From Acidobacteriota bacterium (lineage in GTDB: Bacteria > Acidobacteriota > Thermoanaerobaculia > Multivoradales > Multivoraceae): a stretch of DNA of 64,000 nt. Of the stretch, positions 25,997-37,636 are shown in pieces. The notes beneath the pieces were generated by a model, which was not told the origin of the DNA, did not search any database, and worked only from the letters and a program-made list of their open reading frames with translations. The stretch covers positions 62,001 through 126,000 of the forward strand of contig JAPPFP010000014.1 of assembly GCA_028877275.1 (NCBI GenBank), read 5' to 3'. Position numbers and translations under genes: made by a program. The stretch's first letter is position 1. Every line of letters starts with the position of its first letter.

Positions 25997-27181
25997 CTAT
26001 TGCCCGGCCGCCGCTGCCGCGGTCCGGTCATAGACGATGCGGTAGATCACGCCTCGCAGGTCGTCCGACACGAGGAGCGAACCGTCGGCCAGCTCCATCA
26101 CGTCGACCGGTCGACCCCACGAGTCTTCGCCCTGGAGCCAACCGGTAGCGAACTCCTCGTACTCCCTGGCCCGGCCGTCCGGATCGACGTGAACCACCAT
26201 GACCCGGTAGCCGATCTTGTTGCTGCGGTTCCAGGAACCGTGCTCGGCGATGAAGATCTGCCCGCGGTAGCGCTCAGGGAAAGCATCGCCCCGGTAGAAG
26301 CGCATGCCAACCGCCGCCACGTGGGGGTCAAGGTCGATGGCCGGCGGCACGAGCTCTCCGCAGGGACGCTCGTCGCCGAACTCCGGGTCCGGGATGTCCT
26401 GGCCGTGACAGTACGGGTAGCCGAAGTGCTGGCCGTCCTCCGTCAGCACGTTCAGCTCGTCGGGCGGAACGTCGTCGCCCATCATGTCGCGGCCGTTGTC
26501 GGTGAACCACAGCTCACGCGTGCCCGGGCGCCAGTCGAATCCGACCGTGTTGCGCACCCCGCGAGCCACGACATCGTAGTCGCCGGCCTGGTCCAGCCTG
26601 AGGATCGTCGCATAGGGATCGCCCTCGTCGCAGATGTTGCACGGGGCGCCGACCGGCACGTAGAGCCGCCCGTCGGGACCGAAGCGGATGAACTTCCAGC
26701 CGTGATGGGTCTCCTCCGGCAGGTCGGCGGTCACCACGACCGGCGAGGGCGGTGAGTCGAGCCGACTCTCGATCTCCTCGAAACGGAGCACGCGGCTGAT
26801 CTCCGCAACGTAGAGGTCGCCCTCGTGGAAGGCGACGCCGTTCGGCCAGTTCAGGTCCGAACCGATGCGGTAGCGGCTGTCGGCCTCTCCGTCTCCGTCA
26901 CGATCGACGACGGCATGGACGACGCCGCCGCCCCTGCGTCCGGTGCCGACGAAGACGGTGCCGGACGGGCTCTGGGCCAGCGAACGCGCATTGTCGATCT
27001 CCGCCGCGAAGACGCCGATCGAGAAACCGGCAGGCAGCTCGATCGCGTCCAGACGGAGTTCGTCGTCGGCCGCCGCCGTGCCCGACACGAAAGCCACGGT
27101 CAGGAAGAAGGCGCAGAGGCGAAGCACGGTGTTGCGTGAAGAGAGCCGGGGTCGCGACCCGGACAGCGCGAAGCGGAGCAT
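25997..27181 (-). CDS. PQQ-dependent sugar dehydrogenase / sorbosone dehydrogenase family, paralogue A
   Basis: 394 residues with an N-terminal signal (hydrophobic stretch about 20-37, VSGTAAA cleavage). The six-bladed beta-propeller pattern of the glucose/sorbosone dehydrogenase family is clear: IELPAGFSIGVFA near 48, SLAQSPSGTVFVG, NWPNGVAFHEGDLYVAE, THHGWKFIRFGPDGRLYV, VARGVRNTVGFDWRP, FTDNGRDMMGDDVPPDELN and IFIAEHGSWNRSNKIGYRV. Two cysteines in VGAPCNICDEGDPY are shared with paralogue B. A periplasmic role in aldose or aldehyde oxidation with PQQ is the family expectation, but PQQ use is not shown here. It lies downstream of a close paralogue. Confidence 0.85.
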   Translation of the reverse strand: MLRFALSGSRPRLSSRNTVLRLCAFFLTVAFVSGTAAADDELRLDAIELPAGFSIGVFAAEIDNARSLAQSPSGTVFVGTGRRGGGVVHAVVDRDGDGEADSRYRIGSDLNWPNGVAFHEGDLYVAEISRVLRFEEIESRLDSPPSPVVVTADLPEETHHGWKFIRFGPDGRLYVPVGAPCNICDEGDPYATILRLDQAGDYDVVARGVRNTVGFDWRPGTRELWFTDNGRDMMGDDVPPDELNVLTEDGQHFGYPYCHGQDIPDPEFGDERPCGELVPPAIDLDPHVAAVGMRFYRGDAFPERYRGQIFIAEHGSWNRSNKIGYRVMVVHVDPDGRAREYEEFATGWLQGEDSWGRPVDVMELADGSLLVSDDLRGVIYRIVYDRTAAAAAGQ

Positions 27182-27208
27182 GCTGTAACTCCTGATCTGG
27201 TTGAAGTG

Positions 27209-27244
27209 CGCGTCCCGGAACCAGTTGTAGGAAACCGGGACGCG
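27209..27244. terminator. Inverted repeat between the two sorbosone-dehydrogenase paralogues
   Basis: CGCGTCCCGG (27209-27218) and CCGGGACGCG (27235-27244) form a perfect 10-bp stem with a 16-nt loop, 24 nt after the stop codon of paralogue B and 27 nt before the start of paralogue A. It could end or attenuate transcription between them. There is no U tract. Confidence 0.45.
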
Positions 27245-27268
27245 ACGAAGGTCCGGGCGAGAGTATCG

Positions 27269-28852
<1,584 letters not shown>

Positions 28853-28863
28853 CGATCGTCAAC

Positions 28864-29751
28864 CTACCAGAGCATCACCGCGACGCCCGCCGCGATCACG
28901 GCCACCGTCAACACCTTGCGCGGCGTCAGCGGCTCGGCGAAGAAGACGCGGCCGAGCACCAGCGCCAGCGACGATCCGATGCCCCGCTTCACCGTCTCGA
29001 CGAAGCCGACCCAGGCGTGCTGCAACGCCAGCAACTGGAGTCCCTGCGCCGCGGCGCCGAGGACGACGGCGGTCAGCAGCAGGGACCAGGTTCCGGCTCC
29101 CGCGCGAACGTCCGGGCGACGCCGCACACCCGGCGCCTCGCGGAGGCCGCGAAGCGCGAGCGTCAGCACGGAGAGGCCGACGCCGAGGTGCATGACCAGG
29201 CCGTGGAAAGCCGCGTTCGACGCTTCGGTTGCGAGCTTGTCGAGGGGCAGCGCCGAGGCCCAGAGGAAGGCGACCAGGATCATCCACCACGCTCCGGCAC
29301 TCAGTCTCCACTGCCGGCGACGCCCTCCGGTCCGCTCGCCCAACTGGAGCGCGAGAGCGCCGAACACGACCATCGCGATACCGAGCCACTCGCGGGCGCC
29401 CGGCAGCTCGCCAAGCAGCGGGATCGCGAGCAGCGACGTGAACACAGGGGTCAGCGAAAGCAGCGGGATGACCGCGCTCAGCCCGGAGAGACGCACGGAG
29501 CGCAGGAAGCCGTAGTTCGCGCCCAGATTGCACACGACGGAGGCAACACCCGGCCACAGGTACGCGGTACTCACGGCAGCGGGCGGCTGCAGCGCCACCC
29601 ACGCGCCGTAAAGGGGCACGGCGCCGAGCGCCAGCACCATGACCAGGAAGGCGTCGCTCAGGCGACCGGTGAGCTTCTTGCGCAGAAGGTCGAACAGCGA
29701 GAAGCAGAGCGTCGCGCCGACAACCAGCACGATGCCGAGCAGGGAAACCAT
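28864..29751 (-). CDS. DMT-superfamily (EamA) transporter
   Basis: 295 residues with about ten hydrophobic segments in two halves, the standard EamA arrangement. The first half has SLFDLLRKKLTG and LGANYGFLRSVRLSGLSAVIPLLSLTPVF. The second has FLWASALPLDKLA and AWVGFVETVKRGIGSSLALVLG near the end. It is an inner-membrane drug/metabolite exporter-type permease with unknown substrate. The gene begins 53 nt from the divergent fabI and ends 11 nt before paralogue B of the sorbosone-dehydrogenase pair, so the three minus-strand genes may be one transcript. Confidence 0.85.
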   Translation of the reverse strand: MVSLLGIVLVVGATLCFSLFDLLRKKLTGRLSDAFLVMVLALGAVPLYGAWVALQPPAAVSTAYLWPGVASVVCNLGANYGFLRSVRLSGLSAVIPLLSLTPVFTSLLAIPLLGELPGAREWLGIAMVVFGALALQLGERTGGRRRQWRLSAGAWWMILVAFLWASALPLDKLATEASNAAFHGLVMHLGVGLSVLTLALRGLREAPGVRRRPDVRAGAGTWSLLLTAVVLGAAAQGLQLLALQHAWVGFVETVKRGIGSSLALVLGRVFFAEPLTPRKVLTVAVIAAGVAVMLW

Positions 29752-29788
29752 GCGCCAGGGCAGTGTAGGAGGTCCCGCCTCGGAACGC

Positions 29789-29794
29789 TACAAT
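29789..29794 (+). promoter_or_regulatory. Possible -10 element of fabI
   Basis: TACAAT ends 10 nt before the GTG start codon, which would place transcription start within a few bases of the start codon. There is no ribosome-binding site in this space, consistent with a leaderless mRNA. No good -35 hexamer is visible. Confidence 0.35.
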
Positions 29795-29804
29795 CCCGGC
29801 GCCC

Positions 29805-30665
29805 GTGACTCCGCTCGAATCAACGCCCGGCGATCCACCGTCCGAGGCCCCTGCCGGCGGCCCGCCGAGGGGACTGCTCGCTGGAAGGCGGGGCCTGGTC
29901 GTCGGCGTCGCGAACAAGCGCTCCCTGGCCTGGGGCATCGCCCGCCGCGCCCACGAAGAAGGCGCCGAACTCGCGTTCACGTTCCAGGGCGACGCCCTCG
30001 AGCGTCGTGTCCGGCCGCTGGCCGAGAGCATCGGATCGGCCATCGTCGAGCCGCTCGACGTCACGGACGACGCCCAGATCGAAGCCACGTTCGCCACTCT
30101 CGCCGAGCGCTGGGGACGCCTGGACTTCCTCGTCCACTCCGTCGCCTATGCCAACCGCGAGGACCTCCTCGGGCGCACGATCGACACGTCGCGCAGTGGC
30201 TTCGTCACCGCGCTCGACATTAGTTGCTACTCCCTGATCGCTCTCGCCCGCGCCGCCGAACCGCTGATGAGCGAAGGGGGCAGCATCATCGCGATGACCT
30301 ACTACGGCGCCACGAAGGCAACCCCGAACTACAACGTGATGGGGATCGCCAAGGCGGCGCTCGAGGCCTCCATCCGCTACCTTGCGGTCGATCTCGGGCC
30401 CAGGGGCATCCGTGTTCACGGCGTCTCCGCCGGCCCGGTGAGGACTCTCGCCGCGTCCGGCGTCTCCGGGATGCGCGGCATGTTGAAGGTCATGCCGGAA
30501 CGGGCGCCGCTCCAGCGCAACATCACCGTCGACGATGTCGGCGCCACCGCCGCGTACCTGCTGTCCGACCTGAGCGCCGGCACCACCGGCGGCATTCACT
30601 TCGTGGACGCGGGGTTCAACATCACCGCGATGCGCCACCCGGACCGGGACGCGACCAGCAGCTAG
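29805..30665 (+). CDS. fabI: Enoyl-[acyl-carrier-protein] reductase (NADH)
   Basis: 286 residues from a GTG. The core matches FabI: LVVGVANKRSLAWGIA near residue 31 (NAD-binding loop), DVTDDAQI near 85, FLVHSVAYANRED near 105 and the catalytic YYGATKATPNYNVMGIAKA, with both tyrosines and the lysine of the Y-x6-K motif. GPVRTLAASGVSGM and the C-terminal GTTGGIHFVDAGFNI are also family features. It reduces enoyl-ACP in the last step of fatty-acid elongation. An N-terminal extension of about 27 residues rich in proline and glycine precedes the usual start; a shorter protein cannot be excluded, but no ATG lies there. Confidence 0.93.
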   Translation: MTPLESTPGDPPSEAPAGGPPRGLLAGRRGLVVGVANKRSLAWGIARRAHEEGAELAFTFQGDALERRVRPLAESIGSAIVEPLDVTDDAQIEATFATLAERWGRLDFLVHSVAYANREDLLGRTIDTSRSGFVTALDISCYSLIALARAAEPLMSEGGSIIAMTYYGATKATPNYNVMGIAKAALEASIRYLAVDLGPRGIRVHGVSAGPVRTLAASGVSGMRGMLKVMPERAPLQRNITVDDVGATAAYLLSDLSAGTTGGIHFVDAGFNITAMRHPDRDATSS

Positions 30666-30679
30666 CGCCTCACGCGAAA

Positions 30680-30715
30680 CCCTGTCCCTCCCGGTTGCGT
30701 AAACCGGGGTCAGGG
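30680..30715. terminator. Stem-loop downstream of fabI
   Basis: CCGGTT (30691-30696) pairs with AACCGG (30702-30707) around a 5-nt loop. CCCTG/CAGGG (30680-30684 with 30711-30715) extends it through a small internal loop. It lies 14 nt after the fabI stop codon and has no U tract. The remaining bases up to 30861 hold only the leader and CAGGAGG ribosome site of the next gene. Confidence 0.45.
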
Positions 30716-30861
30716 GCAGAGCGGTCCGCTCCTCCTCATGTGACGTCGACTGACTACCTCCCCAGTGGACCGATACCGGCCGCTCCGCCCCTGTTTCCAA
30801 AGGGCCACGTCGGCCCGGAACTTGCAGTCTCGTCGCTCGCCCCTCAGGAGGATCGACGACC

Positions 30862-31530
30862 ATGAAGCGAGTCCGACGCCTTGAACCCCGCAGCCGTCAC
30901 CTGATCAGGACGCTGGGCCTTACGGCACTGCTGACCGTGGTCGCGGCGGCGACTTCACCCGCCGCTGCGCAGAAGGAACGCTTCGAGATCACCCCGTACT
31001 ACGGCCACAGCTTCCTCGGCGGCTTCGAGATCGACGACTACGAGTTCGGAAGGCTCGATCTGGAGATCGACGACGCCACGGTGGACGGCGTGGTCATCGG
31101 CTTCCCGATCCGGCGCAATCTCCATATCGAGCTGTTCCTCAACGAGCAGGAGACCGGCTTCGGCCTGGACGAGGGCCCGTTCCTCGGCGCCACCCACCTC
31201 GGCGGGATCGACGTGAGCTACTACCAGGCCGGCGTCTCGTGGACCGCGTCGATGGGCCAGGTGCGGCCCTTCGCATCGTTGAGCGCCGGGGTCACCCGCC
31301 TCGCGCCGAACAGCGACTTCCTGCCGGAGTCCGAGAGCCACTTCTCGCTGGGTCTCGGCGGCGGCGTGAAGATCTTCTTCTCGGACCACGTCGGCTTCCG
31401 GCTGGACGCGCGCCTGCTGGTGACCGACACCAGCGACGAGGACGGGTGCTGCCACGGCTGCTGCTACGGAGCCGAACGCGATGATCTGGTCCAGGGCCTG
31501 GTCAGCGCCGGCCTGGTCTTCGCCTTCTGA
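30862..31530 (+). CDS. Outer-membrane beta-barrel protein
   Basis: 222 residues with a signal peptide ending in SPAAAQK near residue 37. The mature part alternates hydrophobic and polar residues in short strands (FEITPYYGHSFLGGFEI, LHIELFLNEQETGF, YYQAGVSWTASM, VGFRLDARLLVTD) and ends in GLVFAF with a C-terminal phenylalanine. This is the pattern of an 8-strand OmpA/OmpW-type barrel. A loop near residue 194 carries the cluster GCCHGCCYG, four cysteines and a histidine, which is unusual for such porin-like proteins and may bind metal or form disulfides. CAGGAGG precedes the ATG. The stop codon abuts the convergent M20 gene. Confidence 0.78.
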   Translation: MKRVRRLEPRSRHLIRTLGLTALLTVVAAATSPAAAQKERFEITPYYGHSFLGGFEIDDYEFGRLDLEIDDATVDGVVIGFPIRRNLHIELFLNEQETGFGLDEGPFLGATHLGGIDVSYYQAGVSWTASMGQVRPFASLSAGVTRLAPNSDFLPESESHFSLGLGGGVKIFFSDHVGFRLDARLLVTDTSDEDGCCHGCCYGAERDDLVQGLVSAGLVFAF

Positions 31531-32748
31531 TCAGGAAGCAGCCGCGAGCTCGGCCGAAGCGCGCCGCGCCGCCGCAGCGAGCAGCGCCCCGCCGACGAAG
31601 ATCGCCTCTTCGGCCGGCGCGAAGTGCGGCGTGTGGGCAAAGGCGACGGGATCGCCCGGGCGTCGCGCACCGACCCTCATGAAGCACCCCGGAATCCGCT
31701 CCTGGTAGAAGGCGAAGTCCTCGCCGCCCATGTTGGCGACCGGCAGCGGCTTGACCGACTCGGCGCCGATCACCGTCGCCGCGGCCTCACGCGCCCAGAC
31801 AGCGGCTCGCCTGTCGTTCAGTACGGCCGGCGTTCCCTGGAGCATCCGCACCTGGACCTCGAGCCGGCAGGCCGCGCCGACCGACTCCGCGACGTGTCGC
31901 ACCTCGTCCGCCAGCAACTCGCGGATGGCCGGGTCGAGTGACCGCATGGTGCCCTTGAGCACGGCACGGTCGGGAATCACGTTGTGAGCCGTTCCCGCCT
32001 CGATGGCGCCCACGGTGACCACCGCGGGCTGATCGGGCGGCACGCGCCGGGAGACGACCGTCTGCAGAGCGGAAACGACCTGAGCCGCGCCGGCGATCGG
32101 GTCCAGGCCCTGGTGGGGCCTTGCGCCGTGCGCTCCCTGGCCCCTGAGCTCGACCTCGAACCGGTCGGCGGCGGCGCCAACGGCACCGGGTTGGATCATC
32201 GCCTGTCCAACCTCGAAGGTCAGGTCGACGTGGGCGCCGAAGATCGCCGCGACCTCGTCCAGGATGCCGGTCGCCAGCATGGCCGCCGCCCCTTCCCCCG
32301 TCTCCTCCGCCGGCTGCAGCACGAGCAGCACGTCGCCCGCCGCCGGTTCGTCGCGGAGCAGACGGGCGGCCGCAACCGTCCACGAGGCGTGCACGTCATG
32401 GCCGCAGGCGTGCATCACGCCCTCGTTGCGCGACGCGAACGGCAGGCCGGTGTCTTCCTGGATCGGCAGCGCGTCGATGTCGCCGCGAACCGCGACGGAC
32501 GGCGCCTTCCGGTCGCGGCCGGGTATGCGCCCGACGACGCCCGTGCCGGCTACGCGAGTGACGCCGTCAACGCCGAGTTGGTCCAGCGTTCGCTGAAGAC
32601 GGGCGCACGTACGCTCCTCCTGGAGCGAGAGTTCGGGGTCGGCGTGGAGAGTCCGCCGGAGGTCGACGAGCTCGGCCAGCGCGCTAACGCTGTAGAGCCT
32701 CGCCACGACCTCCGGCAGCCGGAGCGCTGCGGCTGGATCGCCGCTCAT
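31531..32748 (-). CDS. M20 family metal-dependent amidohydrolase (hippurate/N-acyl-amino-acid hydrolase-like)
   Basis: 405 residues from the ATG at 32748, which overlaps the upstream stop codon (ATGA). The metal motifs are VAVRGDIDALPIQEDTGL near residue 88, HACGHDVHAS near 113 and QPAEETGEGA near 146. The dimerisation domain contains GQGAHGARPHQGLDPI. The C-terminal ANMGGEDFAFYQ supplies further ligands. No signal peptide, so it is cytoplasmic. The family removes acyl groups from amino acids or indole conjugates. It is the last gene of an overlapping operon aceA - metalloprotease - M20, which suggests use of peptide-derived products. Confidence 0.88.
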   Translation of the reverse strand: MSGDPAAALRLPEVVARLYSVSALAELVDLRRTLHADPELSLQEERTCARLQRTLDQLGVDGVTRVAGTGVVGRIPGRDRKAPSVAVRGDIDALPIQEDTGLPFASRNEGVMHACGHDVHASWTVAAARLLRDEPAAGDVLLVLQPAEETGEGAAAMLATGILDEVAAIFGAHVDLTFEVGQAMIQPGAVGAAADRFEVELRGQGAHGARPHQGLDPIAGAAQVVSALQTVVSRRVPPDQPAVVTVGAIEAGTAHNVIPDRAVLKGTMRSLDPAIRELLADEVRHVAESVGAACRLEVQVRMLQGTPAVLNDRRAAVWAREAAATVIGAESVKPLPVANMGGEDFAFYQERIPGCFMRVGARRPGDPVAFAHTPHFAPAEEAIFVGGALLAAAARRASAELAAAS

Positions 32749-35327
32749 TGCGGCGGCACGAAAGCCGAAAGGGACCCGCCGCCGTGACCCACGCCGCAGC
32801 CGATCGGCGAGCCGTCCGGCGACCGGAGCGGCGCCGGCAGTTCCACCGATCCCGGGTCCTCGAGAAAACGCCCGATCAGCCATCCCCCGTAGGTCCGATG
32901 CGCACGTTCCGCGGGCTCGTCGGTCCCGCCCGGGTTCTCCTCAAGCCACCGGCCGAGAGCTGACAGCGCGGATCGGGCTTCGGCTCTCACCTGGAACGAT
33001 CCCGAACGCGCCGGCACGACCGGCCAGTCGAAGTTCGGCGGCGCGGCGACCGGAACGCCCGCCGCCAGCGCCATCAACCGCCGCAGGGCGGCGAAATCGA
33101 CCGCCCTGCCGACTTCTCCGGCGAGACCCGGCGAAGGATCGGCGCGCCAGGTCACGGCCAGCACCCGATCGATCATGGGGCCGAGAGCGGGCTGTTCGGC
33201 CGCCCGGGCATGGTGATCGACCAGCCGGGCCGCCCGCTCGCCATCGAGGACCATGGCGAAGGTGAGATCGGCGGCCATCTCGGCCGCGCCGACCGGATCG
33301 AACGTCAGACCGGCTCGGGACGGCAGGTGCTCCCGGCCCCGGCTGCGGCCCGGAGGGGGCGGCGGAATCAGATCGAGTATCCGCTGCGGCAACGTGAGTT
33401 CCGCCGGATCGACCGTCCGCAGCAGTGCGTCGAGCGCGTCGAGCTGCATCGCCGGCGGCAGCAGCGACACCGGCGCCCTGCCGTCTCCCCGCACCGCGTA
33501 GCTGTAGTCGACGCCACCGACGATCTTCGCCGCCGCCTCGATCTGGTACCGATGCAGCAGGTAGAGAGGCGTCAACACGTCCTCCAGTTCCGATAGCGGG
33601 GCGCCGACCCGGATGCTGCGCTCGGAGAATCGATCAAGCGCGGCCCGCCGCACCGACAGGACGCGCCGCAGTTCCTCCGCCGCGGAACGGCCGTTGTCCC
33701 AGAGGTGGGCCAGGGGATGTGCGCCGCCCGCCGGCCGCGCGTCCTCGTCGCTGATGTAGTGGAGGCCGGCGTCGATCGTGCCCTGCAGGATGGCGTCGAG
33801 CTCGGCCGCCTCATCCACGCCCTCGGGGAAGTCGGCGTAGCCGTAGAGGACCGTCCGCTTGTCCCACTCGCCGACGCCGACGTCGTAGGCGGCACTCAGG
33901 TCGATCGCGCCGTCGGCGCCCAGGGTGGCCAGCGGATGCGGATAGTCCATGACCGACTCGCGGCCATCCGGTCCATCGACGCTCGAGGCGAAGTTGTGCA
34001 TCAGGCCGATCGTGTGGCCGACCTCGTGGGCGGAGAGCTGGCGCAGCCGGGCAAGCGCCATCCCGGTGAGCGTCTCGGTGGACGAGTCCGCGTCCTCGTA
34101 GGGCGACAGCAGACCCTGGGCGATCAGGAAGTCCTGCCGCACCCGCAGCGAACCGAGCGACACGTGGCCCTTGATGATCTCGCCGGTGCGCGGGTCCGTG
34201 ACCCCGCCACCGTAGGACCAGCCGCGAGTCGACCGGTGAACCCACTGGATCACGTTGTAGCGGACGTCGAGCAGGTCGGCGCCCTCCGGCAGGAGTTCGA
34301 CCCGGAACGCGTCGATGTAGCCCGCTGCCTCGAATGCCTCGTTCCACCAGCGGGCGCCGTCGAGCAGCGCGGAGCGGATCGGCTCCGGCGCACCGCGGTC
34401 GAGGTAGTAGACGATCGGTTCGACCGGTTCGCTCCGCTCGGCGCCCGGATCACGCTTCTCGAGCCGGTGCCGGTCGATGAAGACGGCCTCGAGCGGCTGG
34501 TCGATCGGGGTCGCGTAGTCGAAGTAGCTGGTCACATTGAAGCCGGCACGGGGATCGGCGCGCCGGGGTTCGTAACCGGGTTCGGGCAGCGCGACGAAGG
34601 AGTGGCGGATTCGCAACGTCACTGCCTCGGGCGACGGTGCGACCTGGCTCACCCAACTTCCCGGACCGCGGTCGGACCCGCGCAGCACGAAGGTTTGCGT
34701 GCCCTCGAGTTCCGAGTTGCGCGGAAAGGCGGCCACGCCGGGGCGATGAATCGCCGACCGCGACGCGTCCAACTGGTAGCTCCCCTGCCCACGCTGGTGG
34801 AGCCGCGCCACCACGCCGTGCGCATCCCGGAGCACGAAGTCGGTCGCATCGACCAGCACGGAACCGTCCTCGGCCTCGGCCTCGACTTCGAAGCCCCAAA
34901 GCACGGAACGAGCGAAGGCATCCGCCACCGCGCGGCGCTCGTCCTCGTTGTCGCTGATCGCCCGGTAGCGCGTGTTCTGGTGAACCAGAAGCACCTTCGG
35001 CCCGACCCGTTCGAAACGGGCCAGGAGGGTGCGCCCGAGCTGACCCCGGTCGAGTCCGATGTCGTTCGATCCCAGGCCCGCCGACAGCGACTGGATGTAG
35101 AGCAGATCGGCATCGAACGCTTCGACCCGGAGGAAGAGCCTGCCGGCCCGGCTGTCCCAGAACAGGTCCAGAAAGCCGGGCAGATGCTCGAAGCCTCCGG
35201 TGGCTTCCGAGATCGACCGGGGCTCCTCCGCCCCGGCGTCCTGCGCATGAAGACCCTGAATCGAGAGGACCGACGCAAGGCTCCCGATCGCGATCGTGGC
35301 CCGGCTCGACGACCAGGCCCGGATCAC
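32745..35327 (-). CDS. Secreted zinc-dependent metalloprotease (DUF5117/DUF4953 type)
   Basis: 860 residues from a GTG that overlaps the aceA stop codon (GTGA). A signal peptide covers residues 1-29. The N-terminal part (DUF5117-like) has [20 protein letters not shown] near 49 and [12 protein letters not shown]. The catalytic motif [11 protein letters not shown] (434-444) gives three histidines and the glutamate, a metzincin-like zinc site. A Met is present downstream in ESVMDYPHP, the expected Met-turn position. The C-terminal half matches the DUF4953-type region. Substrate is unknown; these proteins are common in Bacteroidetes and Acidobacteria. Unusually, it sits between isocitrate lyase and an M20 amidohydrolase, with 4-nt overlaps on both sides. 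Confidence 0.88.
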   Translation of the reverse strand: MIRAWSSSRATIAIGSLASVLSIQGLHAQDAGAEEPRSISEATGGFEHLPGFLDLFWDSRAGRLFLRVEAFDADLLYIQSLSAGLGSNDIGLDRGQLGRTLLARFERVGPKVLLVHQNTRYRAISDNEDERRAVADAFARSVLWGFEVEAEAEDGSVLVDATDFVLRDAHGVVARLHQRGQGSYQLDASRSAIHRPGVAAFPRNSELEGTQTFVLRGSDRGPGSWVSQVAPSPEAVTLRIRHSFVALPEPGYEPRRADPRAGFNVTSYFDYATPIDQPLEAVFIDRHRLEKRDPGAERSEPVEPIVYYLDRGAPEPIRSALLDGARWWNEAFEAAGYIDAFRVELLPEGADLLDVRYNVIQWVHRSTRGWSYGGGVTDPRTGEIIKGHVSLGSLRVRQDFLIAQGLLSPYEDADSSTETLTGMALARLRQLSAHEVGHTIGLMHNFASSVDGPDGRESVMDYPHPLATLGADGAIDLSAAYDVGVGEWDKRTVLYGYADFPEGVDEAAELDAILQGTIDAGLHYISDEDARPAGGAHPLAHLWDNGRSAAEELRRVLSVRRAALDRFSERSIRVGAPLSELEDVLTPLYLLHRYQIEAAAKIVGGVDYSYAVRGDGRAPVSLLPPAMQLDALDALLRTVDPAELTLPQRILDLIPPPPPGRSRGREHLPSRAGLTFDPVGAAEMAADLTFAMVLDGERAARLVDHHARAAEQPALGPMIDRVLAVTWRADPSPGLAGEVGRAVDFAALRRLMALAAGVPVAAPPNFDWPVVPARSGSFQVRAEARSALSALGRWLEENPGGTDEPAERAHRTYGGWLIGRFLEDPGSVELPAPLRSPDGSPIGCGVGHGGGSLSAFVPPQ

Positions 35328-37636
35328 GAGGCGGCTCGCACCGGCACCGGCTCGGTCTTCTCGATCAACGCCGTGAGCGCTTCGCGGTCCGGTTCCGCCA
35401 GTTCCTTCAACCGTTCCCGATTCACCGCCGCCACGATGATCTCGCCAACCTCGGTGTTCGCGCTTTCAAAGATCCCCAGCTCGATCATGCGCCGGGTCTG
35501 GTGCTGGTTGTCGTCGGTCGGACTGACGTAGTGCACCCACACGGCGCCATAACGATGGATCAGGAACACGTGCATCAGCGCCATGAGACGACGGCGCCTC
35601 AGGTCGGTGTCGAACGTGTTCTGGTCGCGCACCGAGAGGATCATCCGCTCCCGACGGTCACGAATCGGCGCGAACACGACGTTCGCCGCCTTCGACTCCT
35701 CCCGTCCGTTCCGCGCGAGGACATTGAGCTCCAGGAGTTCGGATCCGGCGACGTGAGGCCGGAGCTCCACGCGCATGCTCTCGTCGACGTCGTACTTGCC
35801 ACGCCAGAGGTCGAGCCACTCTTCGAGCAACCGCGGCGGCACCTCGGTCTGCGCCAGGTGCTGGACGTGGGTCGACCCCTTGCCCATCGCCTTGGTCGTC
35901 GCCGTATGGCCGGTGGCGGCCGAGAGGCCGCCGTCGAGCCGGGCGCCGCCGACGTGGGCCTGCGGCGTGCGATAGGGCGATCCGACCAGACGCAGCTTTC
36001 GCTGCAGCCGGGCCAGGGCCAGCATGCCGTCCTCGCGCAGGGCGGTGGCGAAGTCCTCCGCCGCCAGACCGTCGACCTGGTGACCGCCGTAGGTGATGAA
36101 GTTGAACACGTAGCCGAGCTTGCCCAGCTCCTCGGGGAACTGCTTCATCTGCTCGTCGGACATGCCCGTCGTGTCCCAGTTGAACGAGGGTGACAGGTTG
36201 TAGGCCAGCAGTTGATCCGGGTACACGGCGTGAATCGCCTCGGCGAACCGCCGGGCGTCCTCCAGGTTGGCCGTGGCCGTCTCCATCCAGACCAGGTCGG
36301 CGTAGGGCGCGGCGTGCAGCGAACGAGAGATCGCGTACTCGATGCCGCCCCGGATCTGGTAGTAGCCCTCGGGAGTCCTCGCCATCTCGGCGTTCCAGAC
36401 CAGGTTGATGCCCATCTTGCGCGCCCGGGCCGCCGCCTCTTCGACCGACACGGAGTGGGCAAACTCCAGCCACTCCTCCACCGAGAGCTCGAACACGGCG
36501 CCTTCTTCTTCCCGGAACGCGATCACTTCCGCCACCGCCTGCGGGTAGGTCTTGAGTCCCGCCTCCAGCTGCCAGGCGTCGAGGAAGCTGGCCATCGTTT
36601 CGTCGAGCACCGCCTCCATGTTCGTCCCGGCGTTCGCGACTGTCTTGCGGTAGGCCGACTCGAGTTGCTCATAGACGCCGGCGCCCTCCAGCCAGACGTC
36701 CGCGCGGTGGTAGGTCGCGTCCGATATGTCGTACAACTCATGGCCGCGGACGTCTTCCGCGCCGAGAGCGTTCAGCCGCCGCAGAATCGCCAGGGTCGCC
36801 GTCTTGTAGCTCGGCAGATCGAGGTTCGTCGCGCCCAGGATGAAGGCCTGATCGCGTTCGTCGCCGTTGCCATCGAGGAAGGTGGCCGCCTCCGAATCCG
36901 TGCGGGCGACGATGAGTCCCGGCACCCCCATGACATCCAACTGGAAGCGGGCGGAATTCAGCCGCTTGTTCTGTTCGTCCTGCGGCACGAGGACCTTGCC
37001 TGCCTGATGGCCGCACTTCTTGACTCCGGGCTTCTGGTCCTCGATGTGGTAACCGGGCACGCCCACCTCCACGAACCGGCGGATCAGGTTGCGCACATGC
37101 TGCTCGCCCCCGTGGCCCGTGTCCGCGTCCGCGATGATGAACGGTCGGTAGTCGATGGCGGGATTCGCTCGCCGTTCCGCTTCACTCATCCGCGAACGGG
37201 TGAAGGTCTGGTTCTTGTCGGCCGTGAGCAGGGCCCGCACGACCGGTGCCGCTTCGTCCGGCACCTGGCTCAAGGGATAGCTGGCGAGATCCGGCCCCGG
37301 ATCCTCGGTGATCGAGCCCTTCGCTGAGGTCGCCCAGCCGCCGATGTAGATCCCCTCGATCCCCCGCCGCTTCATTGCCACGGCCTGACCGGGCGAGTAG
37401 GGGCCGAAGCTGGTGATCGACTTCTTCTGGTCGAAGAGCTCCCGCAACCGAGCCAGGAACGCCGCGGCGGCTTCCCGCGCCACCGTGTAGTCCTGCGGAA
37501 TCGTGCCCCGCTGCACCGCCACCTCGCGGGCGGTGTGGAGCCGCCTGATGCCTCCGAAACGGTCGGCGCTCATGAACGCCGTTGCCGCCTCGGTCTGCCG
37601 CTCCAATGCCTCGTTGGTCGTCTCGCCGCTAGCCAT
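35324..37636 (-). CDS. aceA: Isocitrate lyase, large isoform
   Basis: 770 residues, the long form like mycobacterial AceA2, rather than the usual 430-550 residues. The catalytic KKCGH loop is at 206-210 in [16 protein letters not shown]. Metal and substrate motifs include [12 protein letters not shown] near 166, [10 protein letters not shown] near 195 and [10 protein letters not shown] near 484. The extra C-terminal region (after about 560) has [13 protein letters not shown] and [17 protein letters not shown]. The enzyme splits isocitrate to succinate and glyoxylate, allowing growth on acetate or fatty acids; malate synthase is not in this window. It is the first gene of the overlapping three-gene operon with the metalloprotease and M20 enzymes. 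Confidence 0.94.
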   Translation of the reverse strand: MASGETTNEALERQTEAATAFMSADRFGGIRRLHTAREVAVQRGTIPQDYTVAREAAAAFLARLRELFDQKKSITSFGPYSPGQAVAMKRRGIEGIYIGGWATSAKGSITEDPGPDLASYPLSQVPDEAAPVVRALLTADKNQTFTRSRMSEAERRANPAIDYRPFIIADADTGHGGEQHVRNLIRRFVEVGVPGYHIEDQKPGVKKCGHQAGKVLVPQDEQNKRLNSARFQLDVMGVPGLIVARTDSEAATFLDGNGDERDQAFILGATNLDLPSYKTATLAILRRLNALGAEDVRGHELYDISDATYHRADVWLEGAGVYEQLESAYRKTVANAGTNMEAVLDETMASFLDAWQLEAGLKTYPQAVAEVIAFREEEGAVFELSVEEWLEFAHSVSVEEAAARARKMGINLVWNAEMARTPEGYYQIRGGIEYAISRSLHAAPYADLVWMETATANLEDARRFAEAIHAVYPDQLLAYNLSPSFNWDTTGMSDEQMKQFPEELGKLGYVFNFITYGGHQVDGLAAEDFATALREDGMLALARLQRKLRLVGSPYRTPQAHVGGARLDGGLSAATGHTATTKAMGKGSTHVQHLAQTEVPPRLLEEWLDLWRGKYDVDESMRVELRPHVAGSELLELNVLARNGREESKAANVVFAPIRDRRERMILSVRDQNTFDTDLRRRRLMALMHVFLIHRYGAVWVHYVSPTDDNQHQTRRMIELGIFESANTEVGEIIVAAVNRERLKELAEPDREALTALIEKTEPVPVRAAS

